From the NCBI GenBank assembly GCA_030272155.1, contig CP126204.1, positions 310,001-374,000 on the forward strand: DNA of 64,000 bases, written 5' to 3'. The notes beneath the pieces are model-generated. The model searched no databases. It was not told where the DNA came from and was given only the letters and a program-made list of their open reading frames with translations. The stretch's first letter is position 1; every line of letters starts with the position of its first letter. The DNA is from Tetradesmus obliquus (taxonomy: Eukaryota > Chlorophyta > Chlorophyceae > Sphaeropleales > Scenedesmaceae). Shown here one piece after another: positions 1-12,040 of the stretch. The position numbers and the translations under genes were made by a program.

Positions 1-2
1 CA

Positions 3-52
3 CCTTGCTCAGCCGGCCCACCAGCGCCGGCAGCAGCATGTGCCTCATTACA

Positions 53-83
<31 letters not shown>

Positions 84-323
84 CCACCAGGGGCTGTGTC
101 AGTGCCTGTGGAGGCCCACTGGCTGGGGAGCTTCATGTTTAAGGGCAGCCCCAGATCTTTTGACATGGTGGGCCTGCTGCCGTGCTGCCTGGCGGGCCGG
201 GCCTTTTCTGCAGATGCCCCGAAAGGCAAGGGCCTGCGGGTGGCAGTGCGGCAGGGCGTGGCAGGGCGGGCAGCGGTGATGCTGCCAGGGGCTGTGTCTG
301 GCTACAAGCTGTTCACGCAATGA
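3..323 (+). CDS. 3' end of a class III nucleotide cyclase paralogue (partial)
   Basis: The frame is open from base 3 to the TGA at 321-323 and the 5' part lies outside the window. It begins with a Pro/Ala-rich stretch and a poly-Ala run encoded by the CAG-type tract at about 57-83. The segment HWLGSFMFKGSP...MV...LAGR...PKGKGLRV follows. This matches the C-terminal tail of the large cyclase at 4701-18838 (HHLGSFRFKGNPQPL...LAGR...PKGKGNRV), which corresponds to the last strands of class III cyclase domains. The two genes lie head to tail on the same strand, so this is probably a tandem paralogue. What is seen is the similarity of the tail; that the missing part is a cyclase is inferred. No catalytic residues lie in the visible part. 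Confidence 0.7.
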
Positions 324-2135
324 GGCGTGTGTGTGGCTCCCGGCAATAGTAGTTCACCGTGTTGTAGAACGCCCTGCACTGTCTAGTTGGCAATGGGGGC
401 ACCTGGCACCTGAGTATTGTTGCATGTTGATGTCCTTGTTTGCAGCAGAGGCGCCCAAGAGCTGCGGGTGCCATTGTGCTTGTGCGTGTAATGAATGCAA
501 CCGGCCACTTTCCTTTATGTGGCAGTGAGGCAGGGCGTGGCTGGTCGGGCAGCGGTGTGCTGCCGGCGGCTGTGTCTGGCTACAAGCTGTTCACGCAATG
601 AGGTTGGTGGCTGCAGGGGATGAGCCGCTATGCTCTGTTGTACAGCTTGCATGGTTGTGTGGATGTGTGGAGTGTTTGAATCAATGCAGTGCTGCTGTGT
701 TGAGCAACGGTTGCGCTGACAGCTGCTGGGTATTGCACTGTTTCTACTTGGTGTACTTGTCGCCTGGGCAGCATTTTACTAGTATGTCAATCCTTAAAGG
801 CGGCTGCCGTGCACTGCTGTGCGCACCACAGTCTGCAGTATGTCGGCGGGCAAGTGCCGGCACTGCCGGGGGCTGCGTCAGGTTGCAAGCTGTTCAAGCC
901 ACGATATGCATGTCTACATAAAAACTGTGCAGGCAAACACCATGAACTCGCGCAAGTGCTTTAGTTGAACCTTGTGAATGCAGCATGCTGCAGGCTCAGC
1001 ACCGCCGGCGGCTGCAACTGCAAACTGCTCCTTTTGCATAACGTGCATTATACGTACACGTGTTCGTCACTAAACAGCAATCCACGTTGAAGCTATATCA
1101 TTGCCATGTGCACCACAAGCTGCAGCATGCATGCTGCCATATCACATGCGTGGTGCCATGATGGCAGCGGGACACTAGAGTGGCAATCAGCTGTGGGCAA
1201 ATCCACCTTTTGGGACGGTTGATGCAGGTCCTCCCCCTCTTCTTTGGCCAGAGGGCTTTGGTTGCCTGCAAACGGCTTGATTTTATGGGATGTTAGCTTG
1301 CACCGCATGCGTGCTGACACTGTTTTGAGGTGTTACCACCTCAAGGCATGATGGTGCTTCAACTTGGCAGCTACTGCCTGCAGCCACTGTGTCGCAGGCA
1401 CAGGCAAAAACTGAGCAGAATGCGAGCTGCATGAATGGCTTTGATGTTACTCTTATTCAGATGATCAGCGGTGTATGCACGTGCATCAAGTGATTATTGC
1501 TACTGGCCAGGAATGTCAAGTCACACCCCTCGTCTGCATCGCTCTGCTTGCCTGTTTACAACCCTTCCAAAATTTCATGACAACAGGCACGATACGTTAT
1601 TTGTTCATCCATAGTCCAATCAAAACGATTCCCTAGTGTCACTCACCGCGTTAACAACCCCTGTCACTGACCTTTTGGGGCGCATCTTCCGTACAGGACC
1701 TGATCGCCCGCACTAGAACTATCCAAGAGCTCTGGCACAGCACATTGCGGTTTTCATTGGCATTCCATAAAGCCGAGCAGCTACAAGCAGGTGTTTGAAG
1801 GTGCGCCTGGAACGAATGCATGTCCTGGTATCAGGGGCAGCATCGTAGCAGGGTTATCACCTTATCAGTGTTCGAGTGCTGCATTGGTGCAACTGTTGTG
1901 GCTTACAGCTCGGCTTCAGGTGCTTGCTGCTCCGGACTGCCGTTGTGCTGCTGCAGTGTCGCAGCTGGGCTTCGCGATCTGCCTATGCGACTGTCAGCTC
2001 GCCTTTGCATCTCATTATAGAAAGTATGGTCTAAATCAACACATCTGTGACCAAACCTGTGTACTGGCTGTGCTGCTGCTGCTGCTGCCCTGGCTACTGT
2101 CACCGCCACTCACTGCAGCAGGTGACAGTGCAAAG
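324..2135. other. Intergenic stretch without a supported gene
   Basis: Apart from the echoes of the preceding gene end at 526-600 and about 868-1030, I see no exon with family similarity or splice-phase closure. The short open frames here are not supported. It probably holds the 3' UTR of the partial cyclase and the promoter of the gene at 2136. Confidence 0.5.
526..600 (+). repeat. Echo of the 3' end of the upstream cyclase paralogue
   Basis: This segment repeats 236-324, which covers the last 29 codons, the stop and its surroundings, with small deletions. It has the same GGCTGTGTCTGGCTACAAGC block and the same CACGCAATGAG end. A third, more decayed trace is at about 868-900. It is a partial tandem duplication of the gene end and does not look like a separate gene. 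Confidence 0.75.
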
Positions 2136-3463
2136 ATGACCAAATCAGCCCTGACCCTGCTGCTGCTGGTAGCTTGTGCTGCAAGCGCCATGGCGTACCC
2201 AAGCTTCTGGCCGGGCAGGGCACCCAACTGCCAGGCCCTGCCCACAGCAGGCATTGCATGCCACAAGGCGCCTCAGGACGACAAGTGAGCAGACACTGCT
2301 GAGCAGCAGCACAAGGCACAACGTGTAGGCTGCTTGTTATGTCCGCTGCAGAGCGCCTGGCAGCAGCAGCCGCTTGCAGCAGTGTACGGTAGCGCAAATG
2401 TCACACAATACGACACTAAAGCTCGTGACGGGCAGCCACACCACTCTCATTGCCTCAGTCAGCTGGAACCGTTGCTGTAGCAGCTCACCACACAGGGCTG
2501 CTGCCAGCAGCAGCAGCAGCACACGCCTCACCTGTAGGCTCCTGCTGGCTTCGATGCGCCTCATGCAACCGCCTGCACCCCCACACCCTGTTAACCACAC
2601 TCCTGCAATGCGCCGCACCCCGCCGCCACTTGCAGGAAGAGCACCATCAGCCTCTTCGCTGCAGGTGCCGTCACTGCTGCACCCTCACACCGCTGAACCC
2701 CTTTCACCCCGCCGCACCCCGCCGCTTCTTGCAGGAAGAGCACCATCAGCCTCTTCGCTGCAGGTGCCGTCACTGCTGCACCCTCATACCGCTTGAACCC
2801 CTCCCGCTCCGCCGCACCACGCCGCTGCTTGCAGGAAGAGCACCATCAGCCTCTTCGCTGCAGGCGCGGTCACTGCCGCCTCCAAGCCCCTGGCAGCCAT
2901 CTGTGCAGGCAAGACCTACTCAGTGCAGGTCAAGTTCCCAGAGGCCCGCTTGGCCTACCTCACTGCAGGCTCTGTGGGTGCTGCCTCAGCCCGCATCGCC
3001 ACCAACAACGCCCTCAACACCAAGTGCACCAACACCATGGTGTTTGCCAAGCCAACGGGGTTCAGCGCTTCTACAAGCTTCAACAGCGTCGTGACAGCAC
3101 CTGCTGTAGCTGGGCCGTGGACGGTGGCGGTGGCCTCTGCTACCGGCGGCTGCGCACACTTCCAGGTGTGAGGGTTTTCTGAAAGAATACGGCATGACGA
3201 GAGGCTGTGGCGTAGCGCAGCAGCCACGAGCTGGCCTGTGCAGAGATGTAGTAATGATGGCTACCAAAGTTTGCATGTTATGTGTGCTTGTTGGGACTGG
3301 GCACGCTGTGCCCCACTGGCAGCGCGGCCTGCAACCGTAAACATGCAGGGCATGTTGCAAGTTATACTTTGAAAAAGCATGCACGTAGGTGCTGACACGC
3401 TCGCCTGCGCTTCCCTTGTGTTTGCAGATCACCAGGGCAACACTCACCGTCGCCAAGTGCTAA
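2136..3463 (+). CDS. Small secreted protein of unknown function (171 aa)
   Basis: Exons: join(2136..2284, 2835..3165, 3428..3463); phases close to 172 codons with a TAA stop. The protein starts MTKSALTLLLLVACAASAMA, a clear signal peptide with a likely cut after the AxA. A mature chain with several Cys follows (NCQALP, IACHK, AAICAGKTYSV, NTKCTNT, GGCAHFQ), rich in Ala, Val, Ser and Thr with alternating hydrophobic residues, which suggests a small beta-rich extracellular domain. I do not recognise the family. The true acceptor of exon 2 is the third of three near-identical copies; use of either earlier copy gives an early stop. A TGTAA motif, the usual green-algal poly(A) signal, lies at 3567-3571. 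Confidence 0.7.
2636..2834 (+). repeat. Two echoes of the exon 2 acceptor and 5' end (99-100 bp period)
   Basis: CTTGCAG followed by GAAGAGCACCATCAGCCTCT occurs at 2636, 2735 and 2835 with spacings of 99 and 100 bp. Only the third copy continues into the full exon. Splicing into the first or second copy would keep frame for about 20 codons (KSTISLFAAGAVTAAPS...) and then meet TGA. The copies are almost identical over about 55 bp, so they are recent or are being homogenised. Confidence 0.85.
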
Positions 3464-4700
3464 GGCCAAGGAGACATCAGCAAAGCCGCTACCAGCGGCA
3501 TTACACAGCCACCAGAAGAAGCCGCTGGCGACACAAAATAAGCTTGGCTGAGCCGCATGGGCTGCCTGTAACGCCTGTCATCATCTCTGGCAGGGCAATT
3601 TCTGTTCTGCAGCAACAGCTTCTATTAAAGGCGGCCTGCATGCCCTGGCTGCTTTCCTCTGGCAGCGGTGACCCCTTTGCTACGTTTCAAATCCACAAAA
3701 TGCGTGAAGTGTGATTCCATGGTTTCCTTACACCTTACACAGCCGATATTCCACCATGATGTGGGTCAGCTGCATCCTTGTACTGCTGCTGATATGTATA
3801 TGTTGAAAATGCGGTTGGGATTATGGCCAGCATCATCGTGTATAGCATTGATGTGCCAGCTGGCAGCTGCAGTTGTGGCTCAATGTCATTTGCACTTTGC
3901 ATGATGTCATGAGTGGTAATGCATAATAAAAAATGCCACCAAGACATGGCGGTTATACCTCCAGATGCACTGGGCTCAGGAGGTTGCATACCTCCTTGCC
4001 TGCTGGAAGCTTGTCATGATGGTTTGCAGTTGGCGTCATCATGTCCTGCGGGTGACGCATACACAACATCCTGTTTGTAACGTCCAAACTGTGCGTTTCA
4101 CTGCTTGTGACTCGAAGTTCCAGCTTACCAACGTTAAACAACGCTATGGTGTGTTTGGCTGCGTGCCTTGTGGCGATATGCTGGTGCACATAGGAGCAGA
4201 AGCAGAAGCAGGAGCTGCACATGCTAATCTGAGGTTCAGCAGCCATGGTGGCCTTTCGGGGGACCACTTCTTGCCATGTGAGTGCGCATTATGTTGCATG
4301 ATGCTTATGCTTGTAGTGAATGCAATTCGGCAACTTTCTTTATATGGTGCACACTAGTGGAGACTGTTATGACCAAACAACAGTGTGAGCCTGGTGTGAT
4401 GACCCAGAAAACACTGGCTTTGCACCGAACCCTTGACAGCCGCTGCAGAATCTGTTTGTACTTATTATCACAGTTATCTGGTGATAGCGGTGTGTCGTTG
4501 CTCTGAAGTGCTGGTCGCGGATGCAACCGTAGGACAATTGATGCTGTGTGCTTTGTGAATCGTTGTCACTGTTTTAAAAAGGAACTCATATATCAAACTT
4601 GTTCGTGCATACTGAGCCTGCGTCTCAGCGGGTTCGGCCGATCAAATGCAAACTGTCTAGCGAAAGCAGGCCCCGCTGGAGCTAGGGCTTGCATGCAGCG
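3464..4700. other. Intergenic stretch, 3' UTR and cyclase promoter
   Basis: It holds the putative TGTAA poly(A) signal at 3567-3571 of the preceding gene and the 5' flank of the receptor cyclase. No exon with recognisable similarity was found on either strand. Confidence 0.5.
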
Positions 4701-7378
4701 ATGGCGAGCAATGTTCGCCTTTTTCTGCTGCTACTTTCGATTTGCACCGTGGCCGGGGTGCAGACCGCTGAGCAGCGCCAGGCACCTGCAGCAGCACCAG
4801 ACAGCTGCGGCCTGAATGACCCCCGGCTGGTTTCAAACACAACATGCAACGGCAGTTGCAGGACAGCCATACACGGAGCTCTGGTGGACATTTACAACAA
4901 CCTCAAGGGGTTTAACTGGAGCTGGGGCAACTTGGAGGACCACGCGGAGCTCAGAACACCCGCAGCAGCAGTATGGAGGCCAGACAGCAGCGAGTGCATG
5001 TCCTGCACGCTGCAACGCGGCGAGGTCGCGCCTTCCTACTGCTGCTGGGAGGGTGCCGTGTGCTGTGGCGAGCACCACAACTACATTGGGGAGCTGGGGG
5101 AGGTGACCTGCCAGCCGTATTCAGTCGTGCTGCTGCAGCTGCGCAGCGGCAATGTTGCAGGAAACCTAGGCAGCATCATGCCGCAGCTGCAGCTGCTGCA
5201 TGCGCACGGCATGGCCTACCTTGACCTGAGCAGGAACTTTATTTCTGGCGCCATTCCTGAAGCCATCGGCAGCCTCAACAAGCTGCATGTGCTGATGCTG
5301 GGCTCAAACCGTGAGTGGCGATGGGGTTCAGGCAGCAGCGGTGTTGGTTAGTGGAGGGCTTGTGTGTATGGAGTGCACAGCTGCACTGCCACCCATTACT
5401 GATGTGCAGCTGCTTTAGTTGATCAGCAGTACACAAGGCAGACCACAGCAATGAAAAGTTGGAGCAGAGTGCAAGCTGCAAGCAGGCAGTGCAGCATGTC
5501 CGGCTGATGACCGCGTGCAGCTGAGTGGCGGTGGTCTTGCCACAGCGCATGTGTGTACACTGCAAGCTATACATACCTGCAGCAGACCAGCAGTGCCTGC
5601 TGCTTCAAAGCAGCGGCTCTGGTTTATACAGCGTTAACACATCCCACAGTATCCTTGCACCACACAGCTGTTCCGCCTGTATGCACTCCTGCAACATTCC
5701 CACCTGCACTGTCCCACTGGTCTGCGTCGACCTTGCTGCTGCTGCTGCTGCTGCTGCCTCTTGTGTCGCTTGTTTGTGTCCTGCAGGCATCTCCGGCACA
5801 GTTCCTGCAAGCTTCAGCCGCCTCAACAAACTGTCTCTGCTGGACCTGGAGTTCAACTTCCTGCACGGCAGCCTCAGCCCGCAGCAGCTGTGCCCTGCAG
5901 GAAACGTCCTGCAAGCAGTGTACCTGCGCGCCAACAACTTCACTGGCAGCCTGAATCTGACAGCGTGTAGGCGGCTGGAGGTGGCAGACATACAGGTGGG
6001 GGGAAGGCAGAGTGCTAGCATGTTTCTTGCTGGCAGACAGCCGCTTGTTCAGCAGCAGCAGCGGCGGCGGCGGCGGCCACTGCAGCAACAGCGTCAAGTA
6101 GCGAAACAGTCTGCTGCAGCATATAGCACCAGGTACGGTTCATCCTGCAGCAGCAGCGGCGGCAACATCAGCAGCAGCAGCAGCAGCAGCAGCAGTGGGT
6201 TTGAGCAAGCAGCAGCAGGCAGGCCACTGTTCTGTCTCTGTGCCTGCACCTCAGCCTGTTCCTGGTTGCAGTATGCAATGCTGTCTCCTAACAGCACTCC
6301 AGCAGCCATGGACGCAACAAAGCACTGCTTGCCTGCATGTCCTGCAGGAGAATGGCTTCACTGGTCCGCTGCCAATCGGCAGGACCAACCGACAGCTGGC
6401 TGTGCTGCGTGCCCGGCTGAATGATTTTAGCGGCACGATTCCTATTGATGTGTGGGAGCTGCCGCAGCTGATGACGTTTGACGTCACCAACAACAGGTGG
6501 GTCTGCAGCTGCAGTAGTTACAGCACCAGGCGCAGCGGTGGCCGCTGGCGACACTGCAGCAGCTGGCGCCACACCTGCTAGGTGCCCTATGACTGCATGG
6601 GTTGCTGCACATCTTCATCAGCAATGCTTGCACTGGCTGCGCGGCGATCAGGAGGCGGCAGTATGTGGGGCAGCAGTCAGTGGTGGTGGCGATCGCAAGC
6701 ATAGCCACTGAAGTCAGCAGTAGATAGCATGCTGCACAGCAACCTGTACCTGGGCACAATTGCTAACACATGTGCTGCTGCTGCTGCTCCTGCTGCTGCT
6801 GCTGCCTGCAGCCTCTCAGGCAGCCTGCCTCAGAATGCGTCCCCCAGCGTGTTCCTGACCAACCTGTACCTGGGCAGCAACAACCTGAGCGGGCAGGTGC
6901 CGCGCGGCATGACTGAGTCCAGCCAGCTGTCCAAGCTGGACCTCAGCGACAACTTCATGCTGACTGGGGTGCTGCCCGAGATGAAGTGGGTGACATGTGT
7001 TGCACAGTTGCTGTGTTATGGTTTGATGCTGAAATCTGTCCAGCCAGCTGTCCATGCTGGACCTCAGCGACAACTTCATGTTGACGGGGACGCTACCGGA
7101 GATGAAGTGGGTGTTTCCTTGCTTGCGTGTGCATGCACACTAGGGCATCCTTGCGCGCACATCAAGAAAGGCTGATGGGAACTGGGCATAAATGCTGGAG
7201 CTGCATCTTCTGCGCAGCACTTTACGCTGCCTTGGCGTGCAGCTGTCAGGCTCGTGCACTGCATGGACACCGATGGGGCTTGCGGCAGCTGCTTTGGCTG
7301 CTGCTGCTGCTGCTGCTACCCAACCATGGCCTGCACTCCAACTGCCAATTTGCCTCAAACCTGCTGCTCACATCATGC

Positions 7379-7409
<31 letters not shown>

Positions 7410-10400
7410 CGCTGCTTCAATTTGCGCAGGTGGATGCAGGGCCTGCAGCAGCTCTCAATCAGCAACACGCTCATCTCCGGCACCATTCCGGAGTCGCTGT
7501 CCCAGCTGCCCTACCTGGAATCCGTAGACATGCACAACACGCTCATGACCTGCTGTGGCAACTGGAGCGACGTGCAGTCGCGGACGCCAGCGCAGCTGCT
7601 GCCGGCGTTCCTCACGTTTGATGCGGATCTGAAGCGCTCGCCTTCCAATGAGATGCTGGGGCGTAACCCCCTGCTCAATGCTTACATGAACACGGGCCAG
7701 AACATGCTGTGAGTGTCCAGCTACTGCTGAGATGCTGAGTGGTGTCCAGTTGCTGAGGTTATGCACTGCCTGCTTTAAGTGATGGCATCATCATTTGTTG
7801 CTGTGATGCAGCACTACCTGCGCGTGGCTGCCCTTGCTGCTCAAGCGTAGATGAACTCATGCCAGAACATGCTGTGAGTGGTGTCATTCTCATCTGTTGC
7901 TTGAGGCTGTGCACTGCCTGGGTTTGGCTGTGCCCGCTGCGCTGCGGCTGCATGCATGGTGTGCCTGTGCACTGTCAGTCAATATGTCAATGCACATGAT
8001 CTGGTGCTGTTTTTCATGGCAGCCGTGATGTGCAGCTGCCCTTGCCAGCGGCGTACATGTGCTTGCCCTGCTGACCCTTACTGGTCCACCCCCCAACTCC
8101 AACCATTCACATGACCTACATCACCCCCTGCACTACTACCACTGCCGTTGCAGCTGTGGGTGGTGCAGCGTGACCTAGATCACCAAATGGCATCCACAAG
8201 CACTTGACATGCGTTCGCACCATGTTGCTACAGCTGACGTCTTCTCTGTCTGCGCAATTGTCCGCATGCTGCTTGCTGCGCAGCTGCGAGTCGGTGCGGC
8301 GCGACCCGGGGCACCAGACGGTGTCCACCAGCCTTGTGCTGCGGCCAGCCAACCTGAGCAGGCAGGCGTGGAGCGTGGACCCCGAGTACTTCTGGTTCCA
8401 GCGCTGCTCATGCATCAACGTGAGTGTTGGCATGCCCGGCTGTGCATCGCAAAACTGTGATTTGGTCTGGTGTGATGTGGTGTGGGGTGGTGTGGTGTGA
8501 TGGGGTGGGGTGGGGTATCGTAGGGCCGGAGCACTTCTAGTTCCAGCGCTGCGCGTGCATCAACGTGAGCGCTGAGCTGCAGGGGTGCTGCTTGGCTGTG
8601 CAGCTTTGTGTTGTGATAGGCAGAGGTGGATCACGTGGGGTATGGTGCGTTGTGGTGTGATGTGGAGACAGCGCTGCACCTGCATTGTCGTGCGTGCTGT
8701 GCGCTGCGGAACCCTGTGGTGTGTGGTTTTGGGTGCTGGCCGGGCCAGCTGCAGCAGAGGAATGACATGTCACGCCTGCCCCAACAACATGCTCTGCGAC
8801 TCTACCTGCGAGCTGTTGCTGCTGCTGGTGCCTGCAGGGGTACACCGCGCGCTATGAGAACAGCGCAGCAGCGGTGTGGTGCAACACCAGCTTGCACCCC
8901 CCTGGCAGCGATGCGGCGAAGAAGTGCATTGAGATGCAGGTGCTGACCTGCGTGAAGAAGCCGCCGCTGGCAAAGGAGCAGATTGCAGGTGTGGCATTTG
9001 GATTTTTTGGTGCATTCTCGTGCCTGGGATGCATTGTGCACATGCGGGTATGGCCCTTTCTATAGTGGCTCAAGGCCTGGAGTGTCGATGCATCAGTACA
9101 GGATCACCCGAGCTGCAACTCCCACGGCACACCCACTCAACATTGGCTTAGTATTCGTGTCATCCGCTGCTGTGCAGGCCTTGCGGTGGGGGGCACGGCG
9201 CTGCTGCTGCTGATGGTGATGCTCACGAGCCTGTCGCTCAACATGTGCATGGCGCGCACCGGCAAGATCAGGCGCCAGCTCAACTGGTGGCACAAGCACC
9301 TGGCGGGCATGCCGCGCAGCGGCAAGATGGCTATAGTCATCACAGACATCGAGGGGTACTCAGGTGTGTGCTGCGATTGTCTTGTGGCTTGAGAGCGTAG
9401 CAGCAGTGGTGGGTAGCATTGCCGCTGCTGCTGCGTGGTGTGAGCTGCCGTCATACTGTGCTGCTCAAGGTGCTGCCCAAAGGTGATGTTTGTGTGTATT
9501 CTGCCGCACATCACGCTGCTGCTTCCTTGCAGACCTGTTCAAGCGCTGCCCGGAGCTAATGTACCGCGCGCTGACGCTGCACAACAACGTCATCCGGCGC
9601 GCCAAGTACGCCAACTGCGGCTCCACCGTGCAGCAGGAGGGCGACTCCTACACGCTGGTCTTCCACGACGCCTTCGACGCGGTGGCCTTCTGCCTGCAGG
9701 TGCGCGGTTCAGCAGGTTAATCTAGGTTGTTTGGGTTGTGCTAGGCATGGCGGGGCCTTTCACAGCGCCCTCGGTGCGACGACCTTCTACCTGCAGGTGC
9801 ACATGTCAGTGCTGTTGCATATGGTTGTGTGGCTGCGGTGAGGGTTGTGTGCAGCAGGAGGCCGACTCCTGCACGCTGGTCTTCCACGACGAATTCGACG
9901 CGGTGGCCTTCTGCCTGCAGGTGAGGTTTGACCAGGTTTGACCTGCTGCCTGAGTTTGGTTAAGGTGGCATTATGCTTGCAGGAGGGCGACTGCTACACG
10001 CTCGTGTTCCACGACGCCTTCGATGCAGTGGCCTTCTGTCTGCAGGTGTGCGGGATCTTTGTTTGTTTGAACCTATGCATGGAGCTTTGCAGGAGTCAAT
10101 CGTGCCTTGCAGAACTGTGTTGTTCAGCAGACATAGACATGGTGGGGTGTGCAGTAATAATAGCCATGTAGGATGTCGCCAGGGCGGCAGGGTAACTGCA
10201 GTTGCAGCTTCAGTGACACCCAGTCCGCTGGTGCATGTCGTTTGCATTGCCAGCAAACAACTGAGTGCATTTGTCTGCTCATGAATTGCTTCTTGGCTTC
10301 CCAGCTGCAGGCGCACCTGGCTCGCATGAAGGTGCAGTGGCCGGAGGGGCTCAGGTGCTGTCATGTGCTGTCACACTGACACACCACTGCATGTTGTGTT

Positions 10401-11976
10401 TGAATCTGGTTGCAGGCGCAGCTGGCTCGCATGGAGGTGCAGTGGCCGGAGGGGCTCAGGTGCTGTCATGTGCTGTCACACTGACACACCACTGCATGTT
10501 GTGTTTGAATCTGGTTGCAGGCGCAGCTGGCTCGCATGGAGGTGCAGTGGCCGGAGGGGCTCAGGCGCTGTCATGTGCTGTCACACTGACACACCACTGC
10601 ATGTTGTGTTTGAATCTTGTTGTGCAACCTGCAGGCGCAGCTGGCGCTGATGGAGGTGCAGTGGCCGGAGGGGCTCATGGAGGCGGACAGCAGCAGCCAC
10701 ATGCAGCTGCGTGCAGCAAGCAAGGCCCGCCGGCCCAAGCGTGAGTAGCTCGCGATGCAGTGCATAACCATTTGAGCTGCGCATCCTGCAAGTGTGCTGT
10801 TGCGCATACGAGCTTTGCATGATGCATGTGCTGATCCAGGGATGGTAGCACATCTGCTCGTTTTGCCACTCTGTGATGCACAGTGGTTGAGGCTCACGGC
10901 GGTGCCGTGCGCTGTTGGTGAGTAGTGCAGCAGCGCTGCATTGCAGGGAGCCACATGTTTGCGCCATAGCGCTGACATTGCTGCTGCTGCTGCTGCTGCT
11001 GCAGTGCCTCAGCTGGACTCGCTGCTGACTGGCGGCACCAGCGGCTGGCTGCGCAAGTCGCGCCCCAACATCAAGGCCGCCAGTGAGTGGCCTGCTCTTG
11101 CCTCATGCACGCCACCTTGCTGTCGCATGGTGTACTCGCTCATTGTGTCAGATGCATGCTTCTTATGTGTCATGTTGTGCATCAGGCAGGCGGCCATTTG
11201 GTGTGTCTCAGCAGTCTCCTGCTAGACCTGCACGCCTTCTGGCTGCTGCGTGGTGCACATAACACCAGCGTCTTCAAATGCATATCATCGCAGCAGGCAT
11301 GTTGTGCAGCAGACAGTGTGTGTATGCAGCTGCTTCTTGATTATGCAGGAGAGCAGCTGCTCGACTTCACGCATAGACATAAAGCTTACCGCATCAGCGT
11401 GTGTGCTCTGGTTTCATGCTGCAGGCAGCTTCGGCATGCACGCACAATCCACTGACAGCTTGCAGGCAGCCGCAGCAGCAGGCGGCAACAATGCTGGTGC
11501 TGGCCCCTCCGTGCTCAGCGTGCGCCACAGCGGCCGCAGCCGCAGCCGCATGCTGGACTATTTCAGGGGTCACCAGGGCCTGGCGGGTGGTGCCGGCATG
11601 TTTAACGGCCTGCGCGTGCGCATGGGCGTGGTGACTGGCGTGGTGGAGGGGCCTGCGGAGCCCGGTGCTGCACTCGCAAATATCATGAACAGCAGCCTCT
11701 ACAAGCTGGCGCTAGGTGGGTTTGGTCAGACATCAGGTGGCTCTCTACCCCACGCTGCAGGATCATCATCTGTCTGTGAGAACTTTAACTGCCCCCTCTT
11801 TTAGTGTGCAAATCAGGCCTGTTACAGCGCTGCGTGCTTTGTGTGCATTGCTCTAAAGATCCGGCTGGCGACTGCTGCTGCTGCCGCAGACATATTAGAT
11901 GCGGGCAACGGCTGCCAGATCTCCACAGACGAGGCCATGTTTGCGCGCATCAAGGAAGTGCTGCAACCCACATGCT

Positions 11977-12040
<64 letters not shown>

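Noticed and set aside
2374-2796. 140-214 aa Pro/Ser/Leu-rich ORFs over the triplicated acceptor
   Set aside because: They arise from the 99-bp repeats; the 171-aa gene model explains the region with a signal peptide and closed phases.
10311-10740. Regular 105-bp repeats as a CRISPR-like array
   Set aside because: The units are identical throughout, without unique spacers, and match an adjoining exon; the genome is eukaryotic.
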